DNA from: Methylocucumis oryzae
GTDB lineage: Bacteria; Pseudomonadota; Gammaproteobacteria; Methylococcales; Methylomonadaceae
NCBI RefSeq assembly: GCF_000963695.1
Contig: NZ_LAJX01000073.1
Location: 1 to 43,128 of the forward strand
Direction: 5' to 3'
DNA: 43,128 nucleotides
Below the pieces are notes generated by a model. That model saw only the letters and a program-made list of their open reading frames with translations, made no database searches and was not told where the DNA came from. The position numbers and the translations under genes were made by a program. Shown here one piece after another: positions 9,982-21,708 of this stretch (position 1 is the stretch's first letter; each line of letters opens with the position of its first letter).

Positions 9982-12177
9982 ATGACGATAAACAACCTTA
10001 TTAGCCGCTGGAACAACTCCGCGTTATCGTATGACATACCAGCAGGCTTCGCTGTATTTTTAGTGTCTTTACCATTATCGCTAGGTATTGCGTTAGCTTC
10101 TGGCGCTTATTTGTTCTCAGGTTTAATCGCTGGAATTATTGGCGGCTTAATTGTTGTACCGTTAAGCGGTTCTCGACTGGCTATTAGCGGCGCGACGGCG
10201 GGTTTATCAGTAATTGTATTAACGGCTATTAATAAGCTAGGTTTTAATGAATTTTTAATGGCGGTGATACTAGCGGGCATCTTACAAATCGGTTTAGGTT
10301 GTTTACGCGCCGGTGTCATTGCCTATTATTTCCCATCAGCCGTCGTTAATGGCGTATTAACTGGTATGGGTATTATTTTAATACTAAAACAGATTCCTCA
10401 TGCATTAGGCTATGACAAAGACTATGAAGGTGATTTTGCGTTTCTACAAAACGATGACTACTCATCGTTTTCAGAGCTATTACACATGGTTAACTTTATT
10501 TCACCAGGCGCGCTGATTATTGCCGTACTCTCGTTAACCGTATTGCTATTATGGGAACGCCCAACCATTAAACGCTCCACACTGTTTCGCTGGCTGCCTA
10601 GCCCTGTTGTCGCCACGCTCACTGGCGTCTTACTGAATCATTTATACATGATTTACCTGCCAGTCTTAGCGCTTAGTGCTAACCATTTCGTTACCATACC
10701 GGAAACCTCATCAATACAGGAGTTGATTAAACATCTACATAGCCCGGCGTATCAAGCTTGGCAACACCCAGGCGTTTATACAACAGCGGTCACCCTCGCG
10801 TTAGTCGCCAGCTTGGAAAGCTTACTCGCTGTTGAAGCGATTGATAAATTAGACCCTTACCGTAACAAAACCTCGGTCAATCGCGAGCTATTAGCTCAAG
10901 GCGTAGGTAACATCATGTCGGGCTTATTAGGTGGCTTGCCCTTAACCATGGTTGTGGTGCGCAGCTCATTTAATATACAAGCTGGCGCAAAAACCAAACT
11001 GTCAGCATTTGTACAAGGCTTATTATTGCTATTAACCTGCTTATTGGTTCCGCATTGGTTAAATGAAATTCCTTTAGCGAGTTTAGCCGCCATTTTATTA
11101 GTTGTCGCTTATCGCTTAGCAAGGCCAGTCGTCTTTAAAACCATGTACAAAGCCGGTTACTACCATTTTGTACCGTTTTGTTTAACGATTGTCGGTTTGG
11201 TCTTAACTGATTTATTAACCGGGATTATTATCGGCTTAGTTATCGCGCTTATTGCTATTTTGTTGGAAAACTACAAAGCCGCGTTTTATTTCCGTGAGTT
11301 ACATATTGGCAATAAGATTATTTTACGCCTAGCTGAGCATGTGTCGTTTTTAAACAAGGCCAACATTCAGAAAACGTTAGAGCAATTACCTGAAAAATCC
11401 GAAGTCGTTATCGATGCAACTCGCGCGAAATACATCGATTATGATGTGTATGAGATGATTAATGAATTTAGCAACGAAGCCAAATTAAAAAACATTGCGT
11501 TAACGATTAAAAACTTACGCGGCTACGGCAGTCTACCACCGCTTAGCAACGCCAGACCGCCAACCTTTGACACACAGCAAGCACTCACCCCCTCAGCCGT
11601 ATTAACTATCTTAAAAGAAGGGAATGAGCATTTTTGTCAATAATTTACATGCCAACCGCAATTTATTAGAGCAAATCAACGATACTCGACAAGGGCAATT
11701 TCCTATTGCGATTATCTTAAGCTGTATGGACTCGAGAACATCGGTGGAATTAATTTTTGACCAAGCTTAGGTGATGTTTTTAGCGTGCGCATTGCAGGCA
11801 ATATTGTCAATGACGATATTCTAGGCAGCATGGAATATGCCTGTAAAGTCGCTGGCTCACGCTTAATTGTTGTATTAGGACATACCCATTGTGGCGCAAT
11901 TAAAGGCGCGTGTGCAGAAGTCAAAATGGATCATTTAAGCGGTTTACTCGAAAAAATTAAACCTGCCGTCGATAACGTAACCCGTTGTTGTCAACATGAA
12001 TTAGACGAAAATGAAAAAGTGTTACGCGTAGCCGAAGAAAACGTAGCGCTGACTGTTAACGCAATTCCGCAACAAAGCGCTATTTTGCGCGCCATGATAA
12101 GCTCAGGTGAAATCGGTATAGTCGGTGCGATGTACGATATAGAAACGGGTAGAGTTAGGTTTTTCTCAGAGGTGTAA
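9982..12177 (+). CDS. SulP transporter fused to beta-carbonic anhydrase (two compensating frameshifts)
   Basis: A SulP permease (about residues 10-430), a STAS domain (about 440-520, SEVVIDATRAKYIDYD) and a beta-class carbonic anhydrase (about 535-731) in one chain. The enzyme part begins LTPSAVLTILKEGNEHF, keeps the zinc ligands Cys and Asp in SCMDSR and His and Cys in LGHTHCGAIKGA, and ends RVRFFSEV. The frame is broken twice: T5 at 11631-11635 has one base too many and a G is missing near 11765 (CAAGCTTAGG where GGC is expected for DQGLGDVF). The errors cancel, and both ends lie in one frame totalling 731 residues. The start at 9982 has GGAGG seven bases upstream and follows the preceding SulP gene closely. 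SulP-carbonic anhydrase fusions are known in bacteria and are tied to bicarbonate transport. Confidence 0.92.
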
Positions 12178-12183
12178 AGCTGT

Positions 12184-12206
12184 GGGCGGGTAGTTATTAC
12201 TCGCCC
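12184..12206 (+). terminator. Possible hairpin after SulP-carbonic anhydrase gene
   Basis: GGGCGGGTA pairs with TACTCGCCC around a 5-base loop (one G-U pair), six bases after the stop codon. There is no T-run directly behind it, so a Rho-independent terminator is only possible. The rest of the gap to 12355 shows nothing recognisable. Confidence 0.35.
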
Positions 12207-12355
12207 AAACGACTATCCCAAATAAAACAATTTTTCACGATAGCGTGGCGCCTGTGCTCTTTAACACGTTAAAACCAAAGATGGCTACGTTAGATGCAAT
12301 GGCACAGAAGCAAGTAGCTATCCAGTATAATTAGACATTTACCCTGGCTATCTAT

Positions 12356-13147
12356 TTAGAGACTTTTAGCAAGATGAATTTCATCATACAACGCTCTAAA
12401 CTCATCGCTAAGCTTATGACTTGGCACATAATGAATTAAAGGCTGCGATAAAGAATGCGATTCGCGTACTTTCACCGACGGTGAAATCATTGAATTTAAG
12501 ACGGGTAGACCCTCGGCAATTAATGCATCGACTAATTGCCTGGGTAAGTTGGCTTGTCGTTGGAATTGATTGACGATAATGCCTTCGACATCTAATGCTT
12601 GATTATGGTCGGCTTTTACCTCAGCGACGGCTTGTAACAACGTATATAACGCATCTCTAGCAAAGGTATCGCAATCAAATGGAATTAAGCATTTATGTGC
12701 AGCGATTAACGCTGATTGACTGTAAAAATTTAAGATAGGCGGGGTATCGATATAAACGTTATCAAAGCCTTGCAGTTTTTCTAACGCTTCTTTGAGTTTG
12801 AATATTTTAAAACGTGATTCTAACCGGCCTTGTAATGGCTCTAATTCAGGGTGTGACGGCAACACGTATAAATTAGCAAACGGTGATTCATGAATCAGAG
12901 CCTCAAGCCCGGAACCCGCATTCGTGCCACCGAACAATGAAATACTCAAACTGTCTTTAAAATAATGCGCAATAGTTTTATCGCTATCGGTGACTTTCGC
13001 GCCTAATAAATAATGCGTAGAGTTACCTTGAATATCTAAATCAATCACTAAGGTTTTAAGGCCTTTTGCCGCATTAATGGCTGCTAAATTACAGGTAATC
13101 GTTGATTTACCAACGCCGCCTTTTTGATTAAATATGACTCTACGCAT
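12356..13147 (-). CDS. ParA/MinD-type ATPase (orphan)
   Basis: A 263-residue P-loop ATPase of the ParA family. The deviant Walker A is FNQKGGVGKSTITCNLA (residues 6-22), the A' motif is LVIDLDIQGNST and the Walker B region is VYIDTPPILNFYS. The remainder follows the family to the C-terminus (SHKLSDEFRALYDEIH). No ParB or centromere-like site array is visible next to it, so it is not evidently a chromosome-partition locus. Its role is unknown; proteins of this type position DNA, chemoreceptors, carboxysomes or other cargo. A different ParA-like protein is encoded at 38802-39554. The neighbour upstream is ybeL, 43 bases away in the same direction, so co-transcription is possible. Confidence 0.88.
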   Translation of the reverse strand: MRRVIFNQKGGVGKSTITCNLAAINAAKGLKTLVIDLDIQGNSTHYLLGAKVTDSDKTIAHYFKDSLSISLFGGTNAGSGLEALIHESPFANLYVLPSHPELEPLQGRLESRFKIFKLKEALEKLQGFDNVYIDTPPILNFYSQSALIAAHKCLIPFDCDTFARDALYTLLQAVAEVKADHNQALDVEGIIVNQFQRQANLPRQLVDALIAEGLPVLNSMISPSVKVRESHSLSQPLIHYVPSHKLSDEFRALYDEIHLAKSL

Positions 13148-13190
13148 AAAGTTATCCTGTCACGACTGCTTAAAAATTCGGCGGAGTATA

Positions 13191-13673
13191 TCAAATGCGG
13201 TTAAACGTGTCGCCTTGACAAGCAGGGCACACAGGAATTTCACTAGGCATTTTAAATGCGATTTCTTTGCCGCAACTCGCACACACAAACGTACCAGGCC
13301 CAGTTATTTCACCGCTATGGTAGCTTTGCTTATGATAAAGTTGATCTAATTTTGCCAGTTCTAGCCGCGTTTTATCTGCTAAGCTAAAAAACGCATCGAC
13401 GGCAAAATTTTCAATTAGCTCGACATCAAATTTAAACCATTCTTTTAACGAATCCGGGTCAGCTTTGGTATCTACTTGCGCCGCATGTTCCACATCGCGT
13501 TTAACAAAATGCGCTAATTTATCTAATTCTTCGGCGCTAAAATCACCGGCATCGTGTAGTTTTCGTTTCGCAATATCCAACGCATCGGCCATAGAATGCA
13601 AGGTATCATCCATTGCTTCATATAAATTCGCCATTAAATCGCTATAGGCATCGGTCAGTTTATTCTTATTCAT
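13191..13673 (-). CDS. ybeL: Zinc-ribbon protein of the YbeL (DUF1451) family
   Basis: A 160-residue protein with a helical N-terminal region and a C-terminal zinc ribbon formed by CASCGKE and CPACQGD, followed by TFNRI. The arrangement matches the DUF1451/YbeL family, whose function is unknown. It is divergent from leuS, and in Escherichia coli ybeL likewise lies beside leuS, which supports the name. The gap of 81 bases to leuS must carry both promoters; no clear box stands out. Confidence 0.88.
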   Translation of the reverse strand: MNKNKLTDAYSDLMANLYEAMDDTLHSMADALDIAKRKLHDAGDFSAEELDKLAHFVKRDVEHAAQVDTKADPDSLKEWFKFDVELIENFAVDAFFSLADKTRLELAKLDQLYHKQSYHSGEITGPGTFVCASCGKEIAFKMPSEIPVCPACQGDTFNRI

Positions 13674-13754
13674 AGTTGTCTCCTACAATTGGCACTTTTG
13701 ATTTAAGCAAGTGTACGGTATTCTAGCGCTTTTGATCGGCAAAAGACGAGTAGG

Positions 13755-16215
<2,461 letters not shown>

Positions 16216-16220
16216 GCGCT

Positions 16221-16737
16221 ATGAGCAAACCATTAAGCCTAAGACAAGTCTTTCTCGTCACGTTGATGCTACTGCTAACTGCCTGTGGTTATCATTTACG
16301 CGGCAGTTATGCCTTGCCAGAACGCTTAAAACAAATGTATTTACAAGGCGAATCGTTGGCGCTACGCGAACAGTTTCGCCTAGCGTTAAGAACAGCGTCA
16401 GGACAATTATTATCAGCACCCAATAATGCCGGTGTTATTGTCCATATTATTAACGAGGAAAACAGTCAGCAGGTCTTATCGCTTAATGAACGCGGTCGCT
16501 CTAACGAATTAGAGCTGTATTACCGGCTAAATTATGAAATACTCGATGCCAAGCAAAAACGTGTTAGCGCCTGCGCAAGCAGTAGAAATTAAGCGTGAGT
16601 ATTTTAATAACCAAGATGATATTGTCGCGAAAGCCAATGAAGAATCGGTAATTCGCACTGAAATGCGCAACCAAGCGGTACGCTCAATATTAGATAGAGC
16701 GCGTGTCGTTTTGGCGGCTACAACTCATGTTGATTAA
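16221..16737 (+). CDS. lptE: LPS-assembly lipoprotein LptE (one frameshift)
   Basis: Outer-membrane lipoprotein that pairs with LptD to insert lipopolysaccharide. A signal peptide of about 21 residues ends in the lipobox LTAC, followed by GYHLRG, the family's usual mature start. Residue pattern and position between leuS and holA match LptE (RlpB). The frame breaks at A5, 16555-16559; removing one A joins LNYEILDAKQ to NVLAPAQAVEIKREYFNNQ and gives 171 residues, the normal size. It starts 5 bases after leuS and overlaps holA by 11 bases, so the three genes form an operon. Confidence 0.92.
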
Positions 16738-17779
16738 GCCTGAACAACTTGGCTCGGCATTAAAGCGGGGGTTAGCGCCGATTTATTGGCTAACCGGCGA
16801 CGAACCCCTTCAACTCAACGAAGCAGCCGATGCAATTAGAAGCGCCGCATCGAACGCGGGTTTCCAAGAACGCGAGTTAGTGACTACCGATGCCAATGAT
16901 TTTTCCTGGTCAGCTGTGCAAACCAGTTTAAGCGAGTATTCGTTATTTTCCGATAAAAAAATACTCGACATACGCTTAGCGGCGGCTCAGCTCGATGCCC
17001 AAGGCGCAGCACTGATAACAAAATACTGTCAGAAACCATCAAGCGAGACAGTCTTGCTAATAACCTCTGGCAAATTAGCTAAAGATGCGACTAAATCAGC
17101 GTGGTACCAAGCAGTAGAAAGTATCGGCGTCATCGTATCGGTTTGGCCTATTGAAAATAAAAGCCTAAAACCCTGGCTTAAACAGCGCTTATCGGAGCGC
17201 GGTTTAACGCTAGATGATCAAGGACTGGATATTTTGGCAATGCGTGTCGAAGGCAATTTACTGGCCGCCGCGCAGGAAATCGACAAACTATATGGCTATT
17301 ACGGTGCGGGAACTATTAATGCTACCCAAGTCGATGAGGCAGTTGGCAATAACGCTAAATTCGATGTGTATAAATTAATCGATACCGTATTAAGCGCGAA
17401 TCTAGCTAAGGTTTTTAGAATTTTGGCAGCATTAAAAGCCGAAGGTATTGCTGCAGCGATTGTGTTATGGGCGTTAACACGTGAAGCCCGATTATTAGCA
17501 AAGCTAAAAAATGCACTTACGCTAGGACAATCATTAGATTCAGCCTATAAACAACTGTATGTATGGGATAACCGTAAAGCATTATTGAATCAAGCACTGA
17601 ACCGATTAACGCCACGCGACTTAAGCCGAATAATCGCTTACAGTGCCAAAGCAGATAGGCAAATAAAAGGGCAAGAATTAGGTGATGCCTGGGATACGTT
17701 ATTAACACTTTGTTTATTATTGTGCTCTGCACCTGTACTGCTCGAACCTGATTCATACAAGTCGGCTACACACTTATGA
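16727..17779 (+). CDS. holA: DNA polymerase III delta subunit
   Basis: Clamp-loader subunit that opens the beta sliding clamp, 350 residues. N-terminal MLIKPEQLGSALKRGLAPIYWLTGDEPLQ is typical for HolA, as are IAAAIVLWALTREARLL and YSAKADRQIKGQ in the C-terminal domain. The start at 16727 overlaps the end of lptE, giving translational coupling. The last five residues (SATHL) and the stop codon are encoded by a 134-bp repeat that begins at 17764. Before that insertion the C-terminus would have read differently: joining the flanks directly gives about DSYNPKNR. The insertion should be harmless at such a terminal position. Confidence 0.93.
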   Translation: MLIKPEQLGSALKRGLAPIYWLTGDEPLQLNEAADAIRSAASNAGFQERELVTTDANDFSWSAVQTSLSEYSLFSDKKILDIRLAAAQLDAQGAALITKYCQKPSSETVLLITSGKLAKDATKSAWYQAVESIGVIVSVWPIENKSLKPWLKQRLSERGLTLDDQGLDILAMRVEGNLLAAAQEIDKLYGYYGAGTINATQVDEAVGNNAKFDVYKLIDTVLSANLAKVFRILAALKAEGIAAAIVLWALTREARLLAKLKNALTLGQSLDSAYKQLYVWDNRKALLNQALNRLTPRDLSRIIAYSAKADRQIKGQELGDAWDTLLTLCLLLCSAPVLLEPDSYKSATHL

Positions 17780-17897
17780 CGGGGCAGGCCGTTTAGAACG
17801 CAGGTGTCGGCAGCAGGGATGCTGCCGCCAAGCCTACAGGGACGTATTTACGGCGTCCTGCGGTCTGAATGACCTGTCCCGTCTTAAGTTGGTAACC
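17764..17897. repeat. 134-bp MITE-like element, copy A (3' end of holA)
   Basis: Palindromic element with imperfect ends, GGCTACACACTTATGACGGG against the complement GGTTACCAACTTAAGACGGG. The core is GTCGGCAGCAGGGATGCTGC, a perfect 7-bp hairpin with a 6-base loop, followed by CAGGGACGTATTTACGGCGT. The flanks TACAAGTC and TACAATCC match at 6 of 8 positions, compatible with an aged target duplication. It supplies the stop codon of holA. Sister copies lie at 24788-24922 and 25720-25870. The remaining gap to 18037 holds no gene. Confidence 0.9.
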
Positions 17898-18037
17898 TAC
17901 AATCCTAAAAACCGGTAAAATAGCTGAGCTCGACTAATCTGGCCAACCAACCTAACCCAATAGGTTCTGGAAAAATCTAAATACAATGTCTATCTCCTTA
18001 TTTATTTTAACTTTTTTGCCTATACAACGAGCAACGG

Positions 18038-21000
18038 ATGCGTAGATTTAAAAGAATACTGTATCGGCTGTTAACAGTATACATTGGCTTAGGTTTGATT
18101 ACGGTTGCGGTCATTGTGGGTAGGCTGATTCATCAAGAAGTCAAAACATCAAAATATCAAGCGCAATACTTAACGCAAATTAGCAAGCAGTTAAGTTATA
18201 AATTAGTGCCAGGTCAAAGCCAATCGGTACGTTATCCGCAGGCAGGCCCTTATGACCAACGTTTAGGCTATACCGCATTGCCTGAGGCGATTAAACGCCT
18301 GCAAAATTTAGGCTATGAAATTACTGCGCAAGCGGCGTTTCCACCTATCATGACCGAATTAATCGATGAATATGGCTTATTCACCGTTTATCACGAAAAA
18401 TCCCAAGCGGGCTTGCGTATTATTGACAATAACAATCACACCATCTTCAGCGCAACCTACCCCGAACACGGTTATGCGCAATTTCAGGATATACCGCCTG
18501 TCGTCTTAAATACCTTGTTATTTATAGAAAACAGGGAATTACTTAATCAAGAAAATACCCAAGTTAACCCGGCTATCGAATGGGATAGATTTGGTTTTGC
18601 GGGTTTACAACTCATCGCCAATAAACTTGGCGTAGACAGCAATGTGCCTGGCGGTAGCACCTTAGCAACACAAATCGAAAAATATCGGCACTCGCCTAAT
18701 GGATATACGAACTCAATTGTTGATAAATTTCGCCAGATGGGTACCGCATCGGTTAGAGCCTATTTAGAAGGCGCTGATACGCGCGCAATGCGGCAAGAAA
18801 TCGCCTTATCGTATTTAAACACCATGCCACTAGCCGCAACACCGCAACACGGTGAAGTGCACGGTTTAGGCGATGGTTTATCGGCTTGGTTTAACGCAGA
18901 TTTTAATAACATTAACAGCTTGCTGACGCCTGAAGCCTTAGCCACGACAAACATCAGCAAAGCCCAAGCCAAAGCCTATCGCCAAGTGTTAAATATCTTA
19001 CTATCACAGCGCAGGCCGACGTATTTATTAGGCAAAGGTTTTCGTGCTTTACAAACACTAACCGACAGTTATCTACGCTTACTCGCTGAGCAAGGCGTCA
19101 TTTCGCCCGAATTACGCGATGCAGCATTAAAAGAAACCACGCCGTTACCACCCCGTCGCAGCAATGCCCCAACTAAATTCGCCTTGGAACGCAAAACCCA
19201 ATCCGTCTTACGGGCACGACTCGCAAAAGCCTTAGGCGTTAAATCTAACTATGAAATGGATAGATTTGATTTAACGGTTAAAACCACCTTAGATTATAAA
19301 ACGCAACTGGCTGTTACTCAGGAATTACGCGAACTCAGTCATCCTGACAAAGCCCGCGAAGCCGGTATTATCGGCACTCGCATGTTAGGCGACACCTTGC
19401 ATTTAGACCCAATTGTGTACAGTTTAATCGTGTACGAAAAGACTAAAACCGGTAATCAACTGCGCGTACAAACGGACAATTACGACCAAGCCTTAGACAT
19501 TAACGAAGGTATACGCTTAGACTTAGGCTCAACGTCTAAACTACGCACTATGGTGCATTATTTAGAGTTAATTGCGGAGCTGTATCAACAATATCAAAAG
19601 CTTAATCGTAGTGAACTAGACCAATTACAATTTCACCCTAAAGATTATCTATCAGCCTGGGTAAGAGAACAGCTCCGCATACAACCTAATATCTCATTAG
19701 AGCATTTACTCTATTCAGCGCTAGACAAATCGTATTCAGCCAGCCCGAATGAAAGTTTTTACACCGGCGGCGGCTTACATACGTTTAGTAACTTTACCAA
19801 AGGCGAAGACAACCAAATCATGTCTATACGCCATGCGCTAAGAGATTCGGTTAACTTAGTCTTTATCCGCTTGATGCGTGATTTAGTCTACCACCACTTA
19901 TATAAGCCGGGTGGCATTGCGCGTTGGTTGGAAATACCAGACAGCCCTAAACGAGAAGAATATTTACAACGCTTTGCTGACAAAGAGGGCAGTGTTTATT
20001 TACGGCGCTTTTACAGCAAATATCACGGCAAAACACCTGATGAGATTTTAACCAGCTTAGCGCAACGAGTACTCGCTAAACCCTCACGTTTAGCCATGTT
20101 ATACCGTTCGATTTATCCAGAGCGCGATGAACAAGCCTTAAGCCATTTTTTAAAAACGCATCTGGATAAAAGCCAATACGCTAAACAAAATATCGATGAG
20201 TTATACAATAAATACTCGCCTAAAAATTTCGATTTACAAGATCAAGGCTATATCACCAAAATTCACTCGTTAGAATTATGGCTAGCGGGCTACATGGCAA
20301 AAAATCCGGGGGCTAATTTAGAACAAGCCTTAGCGGCAGGTGCAGATGCACGTCAACAAGTTTATCGCTGGCTAATAAAAAGCCATAAACGTCAAGCGCA
20401 GCAAAACCGCATTATGAATATGTTGGAAACAGAAGCCTTTTGGGAAATACACCACGCCTGGCAACGGGTAGGCTACCCTTTTGCCGCACTGACACCTTCT
20501 TATGCCACGGCAATAGGCGCATCAGGCGATAGACCGGCTGCATTAGCGGAATTAGTCGGGATTTTACAAAACGATGGCGTGAAACTGCCGATGATACGCT
20601 TTGATTACTTACAATTCGCGCAAGGTACGCCTTATGAAACGGTGATGAAAAAGCGCCCCGATGAAGGCGAGCGTATTTTTCCAGCAGAAGTAGCAAAAGC
20701 CGCGCGTAGTGCCTTAAGCGGAATCGTCGAAGGTGGTACGGCCTCACGTTTAAACAATATTTATACTGATCAAAACGGCAAGCCTTTATTAGTCGGCGGT
20801 AAAACAGGAACCGGCGACCACCGCAAGGAAATTTGGGGTAAAGGCGGACGCTTAATTGAATCGAAATTTGTCAGTCGCGCTGCGGTCTTTACGTTCTTTC
20901 TAGGCCAACGCTTTTTTGGCGTCATCACCGCCTATGTCGCAGGGGAAAACTCGGGTAGCTATCATTTTACTAGCTCGCTACCGGTGCAAATTCTCAAACA

Positions 21001-21358
21001 CTTAAAACCGACATTAACACCGTTGCTGCATACCGCTCCGGCAGGTGAAGGTATAAAAACCGGTGAAACACCCACGTTCATTGACGCCAAGCCTTTGCTG
21101 AGCAAACCCAAGCCTAAGCCTGCGGCTAAACCGGTGTTTCAATTTAAACGCTCGGATTTTCCCGATTTTAATGACTACAAACCAACACCAGCACCTAAGC
21201 CAGCGCAGCCCCCTAAATCTACGCAGCCGCCGACATCGCCGGGTTATAGAAGAGCGCAAGATGCTTATCCGCCAGTAACGAAACCGAATGCGGCTACACC
21301 AGCCGTAAAACGAACAAGTAAACCTGAAACCAAAAGCAAGGCGCCCACCCCGCCTTAG
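18038..21358 (+). CDS. Large GT51 transglycosylase/transpeptidase (PBP1-like)
   Basis: A 1106-residue bitopic cell-wall enzyme. One N-terminal membrane anchor (about residues 8-28) is followed by an extra N-terminal region and a GT51 glycosyltransferase domain. There the catalytic Glu lies in FIENRELL (about residue 162) and the second motif reads GGSTLATQ rather than the usual GGSTITQQ. A penicillin-binding transpeptidase domain follows, with SxxK in GSTSKLRTM (about 496), a candidate SxN in SASPNESF and KTG in VGGKTGTGD (about 921). The tail from about 1030 is rich in Pro, Lys and Thr. It resembles a divergent long class A group rather than PBP1a/1b. It may polymerise and crosslink peptidoglycan; specificity is unknown. 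It lies alone, 3' of holA and the repeat. Confidence 0.85.
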   Translation: MRRFKRILYRLLTVYIGLGLITVAVIVGRLIHQEVKTSKYQAQYLTQISKQLSYKLVPGQSQSVRYPQAGPYDQRLGYTALPEAIKRLQNLGYEITAQAAFPPIMTELIDEYGLFTVYHEKSQAGLRIIDNNNHTIFSATYPEHGYAQFQDIPPVVLNTLLFIENRELLNQENTQVNPAIEWDRFGFAGLQLIANKLGVDSNVPGGSTLATQIEKYRHSPNGYTNSIVDKFRQMGTASVRAYLEGADTRAMRQEIALSYLNTMPLAATPQHGEVHGLGDGLSAWFNADFNNINSLLTPEALATTNISKAQAKAYRQVLNILLSQRRPTYLLGKGFRALQTLTDSYLRLLAEQGVISPELRDAALKETTPLPPRRSNAPTKFALERKTQSVLRARLAKALGVKSNYEMDRFDLTVKTTLDYKTQLAVTQELRELSHPDKAREAGIIGTRMLGDTLHLDPIVYSLIVYEKTKTGNQLRVQTDNYDQALDINEGIRLDLGSTSKLRTMVHYLELIAELYQQYQKLNRSELDQLQFHPKDYLSAWVREQLRIQPNISLEHLLYSALDKSYSASPNESFYTGGGLHTFSNFTKGEDNQIMSIRHALRDSVNLVFIRLMRDLVYHHLYKPGGIARWLEIPDSPKREEYLQRFADKEGSVYLRRFYSKYHGKTPDEILTSLAQRVLAKPSRLAMLYRSIYPERDEQALSHFLKTHLDKSQYAKQNIDELYNKYSPKNFDLQDQGYITKIHSLELWLAGYMAKNPGANLEQALAAGADARQQVYRWLIKSHKRQAQQNRIMNMLETEAFWEIHHAWQRVGYPFAALTPSYATAIGASGDRPAALAELVGILQNDGVKLPMIRFDYLQFAQGTPYETVMKKRPDEGERIFPAEVAKAARSALSGIVEGGTASRLNNIYTDQNGKPLLVGGKTGTGDHRKEIWGKGGRLIESKFVSRAAVFTFFLGQRFFGVITAYVAGENSGSYHFTSSLPVQILKHLKPTLTPLLHTAPAGEGIKTGETPTFIDAKPLLSKPKPKPAAKPVFQFKRSDFPDFNDYKPTPAPKPAQPPKSTQPPTSPGYRRAQDAYPPVTKPNAATPAVKRTSKPETKSKAPTPP

Positions 21359-21373
21359 AATATACTTTGCTCT

Positions 21374-21477
21374 GCGTGGGAATGCATACCCATGCTCAAG
21401 TTATCTCACTGATACGAATGGAAAACCATGCCAAGCCGAAGACCGGTAGGCGTTCCCACCCAAAGCGTGGGAACGAG
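21374..21477. repeat. Repeat of the GCGTGGGAACGAG family
   Basis: GCGTGGGAATGC near 21374 and GCGTTCCCACCCAAAGCGTG near 21450 form short inverted parts of a repeat also seen near 5934-6010 and 6237-6250 in the opposite orientation. There is no coding potential. It follows the stop of the GT51 gene by about 15 bases. Confidence 0.6.
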
Positions 21478-21514
21478 AAAAAAAGGGTTAAGTTTTAGGC
21501 TTTTACAGCTCACT

Positions 21515-21586
21515 GTAGGGTACGCTATGCGTACCTTGTTATTGATTTATTGCGATTTTTTTAATGGTACGCACAGCGTACCCTAC
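21515..21586. repeat. 72-bp inverted-repeat element (GTAGGGTACGC family)
   Basis: Ends of 21 bp, beginning GTAGGGTACGCTATGCGTAC, are inverted copies with one mismatch and enclose a 30-bp AT-rich centre. A relative with the same plan lies at 42227-42297. Half-sized remnants lie near 35404-35425 and 38675-38695. Confidence 0.85.
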
Positions 21587-21633
21587 TCAAAAAACCGAAC
21601 ATGACCGTGTAGAGTATAGATAGGCTGGTGTTT

Positions 21634-21660
21634 GTAAGGGTACGCAATGCATACCCTTAC
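21634..21660. repeat. 27-bp palindrome
   Basis: GTAAGGGTACGCAATGC continuing into ATACCCTTAC is a near-perfect palindrome centred at about 21647. It is probably a shortened relative of the 72-bp element 50 bases upstream. It lies about 50 bases beyond the 3' end of the minus-strand gene at 21709-22282 and could act as its terminator. Confidence 0.6.
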
Positions 21661-21708
21661 AGCCTGATTTTATTGACGATGGATTGAATCGTGGAGCCCT
21701 GTTGTAAG

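Noticed and set aside
9982-12177. Separate genes for the second SulP and carbonic anhydrase
   Set aside because: The enzyme's own N-terminal residues are already encoded in the SulP frame before its apparent stop, and the two indels restore one frame.
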